NCBI GenBank assembly: GCA_964461265.1
Contig: CAYWTS010000020.1
Span: forward strand, 1-40,163
Direction: 5' to 3'
Source of the DNA: CAYWTS01 sp964461265
GTDB taxonomy: Bacteria > Bacteroidota > Ignavibacteria > Tepidaquicellales > OLB5
DNA length: 40,163 nt
Part shown: positions 1-5,782 of the stretch, piece by piece
Layout: each line of letters starts with the position of its first letter
How positions within the stretch are numbered: position 1 is the first letter of the stretch
The notes under the pieces: model-generated
Databases searched by the model: none
What the model was told of the DNA's origin: nothing
The model's input: the letters and a program-made list of their open reading frames with translations, nothing else
Position numbers and translations under genes: made by a program

Positions 1-101
1 AATAAGTATCTTTGTAACTCTTTGGGTTTTACCTGCCTGTGTTCTTTAAAACTATGTTATTACTGAATATTGAACATTATTAATAATTGATAATTGAATT
101 G

Positions 102-174
102 GGGGCTATAGCTCAGCTGGGAGAGCGTCTGAATGGCATTCAGAAGGTCAGGAGTTCGATCCTCCTTAGCTCCA
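102..174 (+). tRNA. tRNA-Ala (anticodon GGC)
   Basis: A full cloverleaf can be drawn. The 7-bp acceptor stem (102-108 with 167-173) has one G-U pair. The D arm reads GCTCAGCTGGGAGAGC. The anticodon stem TCTGA/TCAGA encloses the loop ATGGCAT, giving anticodon GGC for alanine GCC codons. The T arm is AGGAG TTCGATC CTCCT. The discriminator base is A174 and CCA is not encoded, since ACA follows. The length is 73 nt. A GIY-YIG nuclease gene starts only 2 nt after the discriminator base, and the 3' part of this tRNA is the direct repeat bounding the tandem units downstream. Confidence 0.95.
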
Positions 175-176
175 CA

Positions 177-449
177 ATGACTGATGCAGGATATGTTTAC
201 ATTTTGAAGAGTTTATCAACATTAAAGTACTACGTTGGAAGTACAAATGATTTGGAAAAAAGGTTTAACGACCACAAGAGTGGATATGTTAAATCTACTA
301 AAAACTTAAGACCACTAGAGTTGGTATTTTTTAAAAAATTTGATACGTTAAAACAAGCCCGGCAAGTTGAGTATAAGCTCAAGAAATTTAAGAGTAAAGA
401 AATTCTACAGAGAATTATCCGGGACGAGAAAATACGATTAGTTTTATAA
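177..449 (+). CDS. GIY-YIG family endonuclease-like protein (copy 1)
   Basis: This is a 90-aa single-domain protein of the small GIY-YIG (UvrC N-terminal-like, UPF0213/YhbQ-like) group. The N-terminal GYVYIL strand matches the GIY block and YYVGSTNDLEKRFNDHKSG matches the YIG block with its conserved Arg and His. A basic tail rich in Lys/Arg follows. The reading frame is open further upstream through the tRNA, but the ATG at 177 is chosen because it gives the usual family N-terminus and begins just after the tRNA. There is no room for a separate promoter or Shine-Dalgarno site, so expression probably depends on tRNA transcription and processing. The family contains DNA nicking or cleaving enzymes; the target is unknown. 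The identical second copy suggests recent amplification. Confidence 0.88.
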   Translation: MTDAGYVYILKSLSTLKYYVGSTNDLEKRFNDHKSGYVKSTKNLRPLELVFFKKFDTLKQARQVEYKLKKFKSKEILQRIIRDEKIRLVL

Positions 450-450
450 A

Positions 451-511
451 TCAAGTGAGAGCACCCCGATGGACATCGGGGAGGTCAGGAGTTCGATCCT
501 CCTTAGCTCCA
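451..511 (+). pseudogene. tRNA-Ala-like 3' fragment with altered anticodon arm (copy 1)
   Basis: It keeps a D-arm 3' half (GTGAGAGC), a 5-bp arm CCCCG/CGGGG around an 8-nt loop ATGGACAT, the variable region AGGTC, and a T arm and acceptor 3' strand identical to tRNA-Ala. It lacks the acceptor 5' strand, so it cannot fold into a normal tRNA. Relative to the tRNA-Ala loop ATGGCAT there is one extra A within the anticodon. The same bases can also fold as an 8-bp hairpin with a 2-nt loop (464-481), so the arm may be a palindromic insertion that replaced the anticodon arm. Confidence 0.6.
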
Positions 512-513
512 CA

Positions 514-786
514 ATGACTGATGCAGGATATGTTTACATTTTGAAGAGTTTATCAACATTAAAGTACTACGTTGGAAGTACAAATGATTTGGAAAAAAGG
601 TTTAACGACCACAAGAGTGGATATGTTAAATCTACTAAAAACTTAAGACCACTAGAGTTGGTATTTTTTAAAAAATTTGATACGTTAAAACAAGCCCGGC
701 AAGTTGAGTATAAGCTCAAGAAATTTAAGAGTAAAGAAATTCTACAGAGAATTATCCGGGACGAGAAAATACGATTAGTTTTATAA
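514..786 (+). CDS. GIY-YIG family endonuclease-like protein (copy 2)
   Basis: This is the identical second copy of the 90-aa GIY-YIG protein at 177-449, displaced by 337 bp within the tandem repeat. The start ATG again lies 2 nt beyond the tRNA-derived sequence. Identity appears to include synonymous positions and the flanking non-coding DNA, which means either a very recent duplication or an assembly artefact. The GIY block (GYVYIL) and YIG block (YYVGSTNDLEKRF) are intact, so the product should be as active as copy 1. Confidence 0.85.
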   Translation: MTDAGYVYILKSLSTLKYYVGSTNDLEKRFNDHKSGYVKSTKNLRPLELVFFKKFDTLKQARQVEYKLKKFKSKEILQRIIRDEKIRLVL

Positions 787-787
787 A

Positions 788-848
788 TCAAGTGAGAGCA
801 CCCCGATGGACATCGGGGAGGTCAGGAGTTCGATCCTCCTTAGCTCCA
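788..848 (+). pseudogene. tRNA-Ala-like 3' fragment with altered anticodon arm (copy 2)
   Basis: Second copy of the fragment at 451-511, with the same CCCCG/CGGGG arm, 8-nt loop and tRNA-Ala T arm and acceptor 3' strand. It closes the tandem array 31 bases before rplU, where it may also form part of the 5' leader of the ribosomal protein transcript. Confidence 0.6.
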
Positions 849-879
849 CAATAAAAAAAAAGATAAATTAAAATAAAAT

Positions 880-1188
880 ATGTTTGCAATAGTTAATATA
901 AAAGGAAAACAATACAAGATATCCGAGAACCAGCGGCTTTTTATACCGAAAATAAAAGATGATATCGGTTCAAAAATTTATATCGGCGATGTTCTTGCCT
1001 TCAGCAAAGACGATAAATCGCTTGAGATAGGAACACCGAAACTTGACAGAAAAATAGAAGCTACCATTCTGAACCATGTAAAGGATGATAAAGTTTTGGT
1101 TTTCAAAAAGAAAAGACGCAAGGGCTACAAACGAACAAAGGGCCACAGGCAGGATTATACAGAAATAGAAATTAATTCTATCGGATAA
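880..1188 (+). CDS. rplU: 50S ribosomal protein L21
   Basis: This 102-aa protein has the typical L21 length. The N-terminus MFAIVNIKGKQYKI matches the family opening (xYAVIxxGGKQYxV). The C-terminal basic stretch KKRRKGYKRTKGHRQ is the 23S rRNA-binding tail with the conserved GYKRxxGHRQ signature. It is followed 45 bp later by rpmA (L27), the usual bacterial order, and the two are probably co-transcribed. The tandem tRNA/GIY-YIG repeat ends only about 27 bp upstream, so the promoter is probably upstream of or within that repeat. Confidence 0.97.
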   Translation: MFAIVNIKGKQYKISENQRLFIPKIKDDIGSKIYIGDVLAFSKDDKSLEIGTPKLDRKIEATILNHVKDDKVLVFKKKRRKGYKRTKGHRQDYTEIEINSIG

Positions 1189-1233
1189 ATAATAATAATT
1201 TTGAATTTTTAATTTTGATTTTTTAATTAAATT

Positions 1234-1497
1234 ATGGCACATAAAAAAGGCTTAGGAAGCACAAAAAACGGACGTGATTCACAATCACAGCGTCTCGGGG
1301 TAAAAGTATTCGGAGGCGAGTTTGTTACAGCCGGCAGCATTATAGTAAGGCAGCGCGGCACAAAGTTTTTACCGGGAACCAACGTGGGACTCGGTAAAGA
1401 TGACACAATTTTCTCTAAAGTCGACGGGCACGTAAAATTCTCATTCGTACACAAGAACAAAAAGAAGATAAACGTTATTCCTGAGACACAGAATTAA
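1234..1497 (+). CDS. rpmA: 50S ribosomal protein L27
   Basis: This 87-aa protein is a standard-length L27. It begins MAHKKGLGSTKNGRDSQSQR, the conserved N-terminal arm that reaches the peptidyl-transferase centre, followed by LGVKVFGGEFVTAGSIIVRQRGT and a KFSFVHKNKKK strand near the end. There is no N-terminal extension of the kind cleaved in Firmicutes, so the mature N-terminus follows initiator Met removal. It lies directly downstream of rplU in the conserved pair. Confidence 0.97.
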   Translation: MAHKKGLGSTKNGRDSQSQRLGVKVFGGEFVTAGSIIVRQRGTKFLPGTNVGLGKDDTIFSKVDGHVKFSFVHKNKKKINVIPETQN

Positions 1498-1528
1498 CCC
1501 CGAACCACTAAACTAAAACTTAAAATAT

Positions 1529-2461
1529 ATGAAAATAACAGTAGTCGGAGCAGGCAACGTTGGAGCTACCTGTGCTGATGTTATAGCACGCAAGGAGCTT
1601 GTAAATGAAGTTGTTCTGCTGGATATAAAGGAAGGATTATCAGAAGGAAAAGCACTTGATTTATGGCAGACTGCACCTATAGAACTTTACGATACAAAAT
1701 TATTTGGCTTCACTGATGACTATACTAAAACCGCTGATTCCGATGTTGTGATTATCACCTCAGGTTTACCGAGAAAACCGGGAATGAGCAGGGATGATTT
1801 AATTTCCACAAATGCACAGATTGTTAAATCGGTTACGGAGAAAGTTGTTAAGTACTCGCCAAACACTATAATTATCGTAGTATCAAACCCGCTTGATGTA
1901 ATGAGCTACTGCGCTTATCTAACATCAAAGTTCCCTTCGGAGCGTGTTTTCGGTATGGCAGGTATTCTTGACACGGCACGATTCAGCGCATTCTTAGCAA
2001 CCGAGCTTAATGTGTCACCAAAAGATATTAAAACTATTCTGATGGGCGGGCATGGCGATACTATGGTTCCGCTTCCGAGATACACAACCATTGCAGGAAT
2101 TCCTCTCTCGGAATTTATCGGCGGAGAAAAGCTTGATGCAATTATTCAGCGGACAAAAGTTGGAGGCGGCGAGATAGTTAAACTGCTTGGAACCTCCGCA
2201 TGGTATGCACCGGGTGCTGCTGCAGTACAGATGGTTGAGGCAATTATCCGCGACCAGCACAGGGTATTCCCCGTATGTGCGTGGCTGCAGGGTGAATACG
2301 GACTTAAAGACGTTTACCTCGGCGTACCGGTTAAGCTTGGAAAAAAAGGAATTGAACAGATAATCGAGTTAAAACTAAACGATGACGAGATGAAGCTTGT
2401 TCATGCTTCGGCTAAAGCTGTAAAAGAAGTAATGGATGTTTATGATAAGATGAATTTGTAA
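1529..2461 (+). CDS. mdh: malate dehydrogenase (NAD-dependent, LDH-like type)
   Basis: Converts malate and NAD+ to oxaloacetate and NADH in the TCA cycle, in the cytoplasm. The 310-aa protein starts MKITVVGAGNVGATCADVIA, with the Rossmann GAGNVG loop at residues 7-12 and an acidic NAD-selecting residue in LLDIKEG. The substrate loop GLPRKPGMSRDDL carries the paired arginines that favour malate over lactate. GGHGDTMVP holds the catalytic His. The length and wording resemble the tetrameric MDH of Chlorobi and Bacteroidota. It follows rpmA by 31 bp on the same strand and ends just before a strong terminator. Confidence 0.96.
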   Translation: MKITVVGAGNVGATCADVIARKELVNEVVLLDIKEGLSEGKALDLWQTAPIELYDTKLFGFTDDYTKTADSDVVIITSGLPRKPGMSRDDLISTNAQIVKSVTEKVVKYSPNTIIIVVSNPLDVMSYCAYLTSKFPSERVFGMAGILDTARFSAFLATELNVSPKDIKTILMGGHGDTMVPLPRYTTIAGIPLSEFIGGEKLDAIIQRTKVGGGEIVKLLGTSAWYAPGAAAVQMVEAIIRDQHRVFPVCAWLQGEYGLKDVYLGVPVKLGKKGIEQIIELKLNDDEMKLVHASAKAVKEVMDVYDKMNL

Positions 2462-2479
2462 AACAAGATAGCTACTCTA

Positions 2480-2515
2480 AAACAGGAGGTTTTTAGACCT
2501 CCTGTTTGTTTTTAT
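2480..2515 (+). terminator. intrinsic terminator after mdh
   Basis: An 11-bp perfect stem AAACAGGAGGT/ACCTCCTGTTT (2480-2490 with 2497-2507) around TTTTAG is followed by GTTTTT. It lies 18 bp after the mdh stop. The distal arm also encodes the last residues and stop of the convergent kinase gene, so the same hairpin may serve both strands. Confidence 0.88.
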
Positions 2516-2912
2516 ATATCTTCACCACAAACTCGGAACCTTTTCCGGTGTGTTTATAGCTGAACTCATCGACAAGAGATTTCGCAATGTATATTCCGCG
2601 GCCCGATTCTTTAAAAATATTTTCATCTTCGGTGGGGTCAGGGACGGTTTGCATGTTAAAGCCATTACCTTCATCCGAAATCTTAACTTCTATCATATTC
2701 TCATCGTAACAAAATACAAGGGAAACTTTTTTATTCGGGTTTTCTTTGTTACCGTGGACAATAGAATTTGCCACGATTTCCGATACAGCAATTTCAAGGT
2801 TTCGGAATTTATCTTTATCAAAATTTGTTTCCGATTCAATCTTTTTTAAGGTTGGATCTATTGCCGGAATGTTTTTACGTGATGATATTAAAACTAGCTC
2901 GCAGGTTTTCAT
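2493..2912 (-). CDS. RsbW-like anti-sigma factor / serine-protein kinase (HATPase_c)
   Basis: This 139-aa single-domain GHKL ATPase carries the N box EIVANSIVHGN (about residues 45-55), a G1 box DEGNGF and a G2 box SGRGIYIAKSLVDE. This is the layout of RsbW/SpoIIAB kinases, which hold a sigma factor or phosphorylate an anti-anti-sigma STAS protein. No partner STAS, PP2C or sigma gene is in the window, so the target cannot be assigned. It is a lone gene, convergent with mdh, and its last codons form half of the shared terminator hairpin. Confidence 0.85.
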   Translation of the reverse strand: MKTCELVLISSRKNIPAIDPTLKKIESETNFDKDKFRNLEIAVSEIVANSIVHGNKENPNKKVSLVFCYDENMIEVKISDEGNGFNMQTVPDPTEDENIFKESGRGIYIAKSLVDEFSYKHTGKGSEFVVKIYKNKQEV

Positions 2913-2991
2913 ACAAGTAATAAAATTTTTACTTTACCTTCTGATTGAAAAAATACTTCTTACCCTTTTAACTAAAGACCCCTACTGTATC

Positions 2992-3010
2992 TCCCCTTCG
3001 TAAAAGGGGA
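2992..3010. repeat. CCCCTT/AAGGGG palindrome (R1)
   Basis: TCCCCTT (2992-2998) pairs with AAGGGGA (3004-3010). It is preceded by ACCCCTACTGTATC, which resembles the ACCCCTCTAAATC lead-in of R3 and R5. First of five related palindromes around the DUF559 gene. Confidence 0.65.
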
Positions 3011-3070
3011 AATAATGTTTTTGTTAATTCCGAATTTATTTTCCATTCTCCTATGATAATCATCTGATGT

Positions 3071-3101
3071 CCCCCCTTTATGAAAGGGGGGAAGGGGGGT
3101 T
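3071..3101. repeat. CCCCCCTTT/AAAGGGGGG palindrome (R2), overlaps 3' end of DUF559 gene
   Basis: A 9-bp perfect stem (3071-3079 with 3083-3091) around ATG is followed by AAGGGGGGTTTA. It supplies the last seven or so codons (NPPSPLS) and the stop codon of the DUF559 gene on the minus strand. Confidence 0.8.
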
Positions 3102-3464
3102 TATTAAAGAAATTACTTTAGATTTTATCTCGTCTAAAACTTCGTCTAAATTACCATAGATTTCTTCGTTCGTGTATCTTAAGAAATCTATACCATAAGT
3201 TTCAAGTTTCTCTTGTCTGATTTTATCTTTTAATAAAGTCTTAATATTATTATGAGTTTCACCATCTACTTCTATTGCTAAATGAAGTTTCGGGCAATAA
3301 AAATCAACAACGTAAGTATTAATGCTAAATTGTCTGAGAAATCTTTGTCTAAAAATTTGTTTATTTTTAATGTAAGTCCATAATATAGCTTCCGCTTTAG
3401 TAAGATTATTTCTTAAAAAACTGCGTTTTTTCTTTAATATTTTCTTGTTGAAAATTTCAGTCAT
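3078..3464 (-). CDS. DUF559 family endonuclease-like protein
   Basis: This 128-aa protein belongs to the DUF559 family, related to Vsr-type very-short-patch endonucleases and the wider PD-(D/E)xK fold. Recognisable parts are LRNNLTKAEAILWTYIKNKQ, FRQRFLRQFSI, the core VVDFYCPKLHLAIEVDGETH with acidic residues and His at the presumed active site, and IDFLRYTNEEI. The ATG at 3464 (MTEIFNKK) is preferred over an upstream in-frame start at 3503 because that extension is encoded by the palindrome R3. The gene is framed by R3 on its 5' side and R2 on its 3' side, and its C-terminal residues come from R2, which suggests gene and palindromes form one unit. The biological role of the family is not established. 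Confidence 0.85.
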   Translation of the reverse strand: MTEIFNKKILKKKRSFLRNNLTKAEAILWTYIKNKQIFRQRFLRQFSINTYVVDFYCPKLHLAIEVDGETHNNIKTLLKDKIRQEKLETYGIDFLRYTNEEIYGNLDEVLDEIKSKVISLINPPSPLS

Positions 3465-3465
3465 A

Positions 3466-3501
3466 AACCCCTCTAAATCTCCCCTTTCGTAAAGGGGAGA
3501 C
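3466..3501. repeat. TCTCCCCTTT/AAAGGGGAGA palindrome (R3), 5' side of DUF559 gene
   Basis: A 10-bp perfect stem (3478-3487 with 3491-3500) with loop CGT is preceded by ACCCCTCTAAA. It is nearly the same as R5 (3635-3667), and starts immediately upstream of the DUF559 start codon. Confidence 0.85.
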
Positions 3502-3560
3502 AAATATTAAATATCCCATGTCTTTTCAATTTTCACTAACAGAAAGTAATCAGTATTCTG

Positions 3561-3625
3561 TCCCCCCTTTATGTAAGGTCTACGACTCCAACATCGAAGA
3601 CTCGTGTAGGGGGCTGGGGGGTTTA
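3561..3625. repeat. composite CCCCCC...GGGGGG repeat with inserted hairpin (R4)
   Basis: The left part TGTCCCCCCTTTATG matches R2, and the right part GGGGGCTGGGGGGTTTA matches the R2 tail. Between them lie about 30 bases (TCTACGACTCC...ACTCGTGTAG) that can form an imperfect hairpin. R4 therefore looks like an R2-type repeat carrying an extra hairpin. Confidence 0.65.
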
Positions 3626-3633
3626 ATGTTATT

Positions 3634-3667
3634 AACCCCTCTAAATCTCCCCTTTGTAAAAGGGGAT
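3634..3667. repeat. ACCCCTCTAAATC palindrome (R5)
   Basis: ACCCCTCTAAATC leads into TCCCCTTT (3648-3655), loop GTA, AAAGGGGA (3659-3666). It is close in sequence to R3 and lies just beyond the 3' end of the barrel-like gene. It could also act as its transcription terminator. Confidence 0.75.
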
Positions 3668-3693
3668 ACAAATATCAAAAAACACATTCTTCA

Positions 3694-5652
3694 TTAGAAA
3701 TTAAATAAAGCATTGATGTAGATATTTCCGTTAGATGAGTTCTGGCTGCTATTGGAATATCTGTAATAATCATAGCTTGAAACTAGCTCAAGGAAAGAGC
3801 TGTCTTTTAAATAAAATCTCAGCCGGGTAAAAGGTCCCTGCGTCCGGACAAACGTATCGAATATTTTCTCCCCGTTCAAGTAATTAAACTTCCTTTGCTC
3901 AAAATATTTGTAGCCCCCTGAAAACAGGAAGTTATTTTCATTGATAAAAATCAGTGAAACATTTATATAACGGTCTTCGAAATAGTTTAACGGCTTCATA
4001 GAAAATGCTTTCCAGTTCAGTTCCCCTCTATCGTAGAGCTTAATTTCACCGCATAAATCAATTCCTAAATCTCCCCAAATCATTATTCTTGTGGAGTCTT
4101 TCACGTTGAACTGCCTGAATGAATAGCTTTTTACGGTAGAAACCAGGTCCTCAAAATCATAAACAGTATAGTTTGCTGTTACGCTTATTGTATTAACTGT
4201 CCTGAAGCGTTCCGAAGGTTCAAATATACTCCGGCTTGTCAGCCTCAGCACACGGTTCCAGTTGTTATTGGCGCTCTTTTGCGGGAAAATATAAACTGTA
4301 TGATACAAATTCAGGTCTGCTGATGTTGTAATTTGCAGGTTTGTAAGATTATTATACCTATGAGCTATGTAAACAATAAAATCAAGCTCATCCCTGTCAT
4401 CGTAATTGCTTTCGGCAGGGGTATCATACCTGTATAGCGATGCACTGCCTGTAAATTCAATACGGTTTTTTACGGTAATATCATAGTACAGCGATGCGTT
4501 CATTTTGAACAGTGATGAATGGTTGTCTTTTGAGGCTTCCAGTTCTTCTTTATCTTTTATAAAATTCTGCGGTATCCTGTCTTTGTTAATCACAAGAAAT
4601 TGTTCATCACGTTCGTTGTATGATAATTTTAGCTGGCAGCTGAGTTTATCGAATTCAAGCCTGAGTGCCGCATCACCTGAAAGGCTCAATTGCTGCACCT
4701 TTGTATCGTATAAACTTGGAGATATGGTAGTGTAAACAGGTATATATAGATTCTCTTTTGTAACAGATTTATAATACGGTAAAACGGTCATATAAAATAA
4801 CAGCTTCTCGCTGATACTGTAATCGAACCTATCGTAAGCTGAAGCAATATACTCTGTTCTTTTTTCAATGTTGTTATTAACTCCGAACTGTGAGGTCGTC
4901 GATAAATCGGCAGGGAAATAAAAATCTTTTCTGGTTCTCGAAAAGCTTCCCTCAAACTCATTCTTCGCCTTATCATTGCTGAATGATTTATCCACATAAG
5001 CTCTCGTGTAAATTATGTTATTGCGTCTCGGGTTCAGGTCTTCATATCCTGCTTTCAGCTCTCCTTCGAAAAGGTAACTGTTAAGTTCAAGGTTGGTCAA
5101 TTCAAGCTCACCGTATGCATCTATGCCTTTATTGAACTCGTCTGCTTGTTTATCGAACCTGTAACCTGCTTGTATGCTTGATCTTAGAAATGCATTTTTA
5201 AAATTATCTTTGTAGGCAAGTTCCCCGAAAACGTTATTTGAACCAGTTACCCTTAACCTGATGTTTTTATCATCTGAATAAAATAAACCTACATAGTTAA
5301 CAGACAGGCTGAATTTATCATTTAAGTCGTAACCGCCAGTGGCTTTAACATTATCAAAATCCCTGAAGAAGTTAGTGGTCAACTTTGTAATATCGGATAT
5401 GTAACAGTTCTTGACATTAATACTGTATTTACCGGTTTTATAAAAAACATTTATCTTCGAGCTAAGGCTTGAGGATAAGCGGTCATTGTAAAAGTATGTT
5501 AAAGAAAAATTCCTCGTGATATTAGAATCTATAAATGTTTTTAAATCGGTTATATCGGATTGAGAATATATTATGCAGGTATTTAGTAAAAATACATAAA
5601 ACAGTAAAAGGTTTACCCATAAAACCTTAAATATTTTATTATATCGAATAAT
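3694..5652 (-). CDS. outer-membrane beta-barrel-like protein, unknown function
   Basis: I recognise no named family. The body shows alternating polar/hydrophobic strands with many Tyr, Phe, Asn and Asp, and the chain ends NIYINALFNF. A terminal Phe is typical of outer-membrane barrels. A TTG at 5382 gives 562 residues but no export signal. The frame stays open upstream to a stop at 5671-5673 and there encodes IIRYNKIFKVLWVNLLLF, then a hydrophobic run ending IIYSQ, a convincing signal peptide. No ATG, GTG or TTG exists in that stretch, so the start is probably one of the ATT codons at 5647-5652, or the original start was lost to a small indel. The 5' boundary given is therefore tentative. The full product would be about 650 aa. 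Confidence 0.6.
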   Translation of the reverse strand: MIRYNKIFKVLWVNLLLFYVFLLNTCIIYSQSDITDLKTFIDSNITRNFSLTYFYNDRLSSSLSSKINVFYKTGKYSINVKNCYISDITKLTTNFFRDFDNVKATGGYDLNDKFSLSVNYVGLFYSDDKNIRLRVTGSNNVFGELAYKDNFKNAFLRSSIQAGYRFDKQADEFNKGIDAYGELELTNLELNSYLFEGELKAGYEDLNPRRNNIIYTRAYVDKSFSNDKAKNEFEGSFSRTRKDFYFPADLSTTSQFGVNNNIEKRTEYIASAYDRFDYSISEKLLFYMTVLPYYKSVTKENLYIPVYTTISPSLYDTKVQQLSLSGDAALRLEFDKLSCQLKLSYNERDEQFLVINKDRIPQNFIKDKEELEASKDNHSSLFKMNASLYYDITVKNRIEFTGSASLYRYDTPAESNYDDRDELDFIVYIAHRYNNLTNLQITTSADLNLYHTVYIFPQKSANNNWNRVLRLTSRSIFEPSERFRTVNTISVTANYTVYDFEDLVSTVKSYSFRQFNVKDSTRIMIWGDLGIDLCGEIKLYDRGELNWKAFSMKPLNYFEDRYINVSLIFINENNFLFSGGYKYFEQRKFNYLNGEKIFDTFVRTQGPFTRLRFYLKDSSFLELVSSYDYYRYSNSSQNSSNGNIYINALFNF

Positions 5653-5782
5653 TGATTTAAAATTTATTGTTTAAGACCCCGGTGAACAAAATAGTTGTAT
5701 AATTTTTAAAATAAAAATTATCCAGTCATTTTCACACAGGGAAAACAAATATTATCTGTACCGGAGGTTCAGTGCAGTAATT

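Larger units (their letters stand above)
145..852 (+). repeat. 337-bp tandem direct repeat, two full copies plus a 34-bp partial
   Basis: Copy 1 is 145-481 and copy 2 is 482-818. They look identical base for base. A third partial copy (819-852) contains only the tRNA-Ala 3' sequence plus CAAT. Each unit holds the 3' 30 bases of tRNA-Ala, a complete GIY-YIG gene, and a D-arm-like stretch followed by a CCCCGATG/CATCGGGG palindrome. The tRNA-derived direct repeat at every junction resembles the attachment-site duplication left by elements that insert at tRNA 3' ends. An assembly duplication is an alternative. Confidence 0.9.

Noticed and set aside
7..14. TATCTTTG, matching the Bacteroides -7 promoter form TAxxTTTG.
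   Set aside because: It lies about 88 bp before the tRNA with no clear -33 partner; a chance match in AT-rich DNA is likely.
87..176. In-frame extension of the first GIY-YIG protein through the tRNA (start at 87).
   Set aside because: The extra residues are translated tRNA-Ala sequence; the family N-terminus begins at the ATG at 177.
145..852. CRISPR-like array.
   Set aside because: The repeat unit is 337 bp and contains a gene; there are no short regular repeats with unique spacers.
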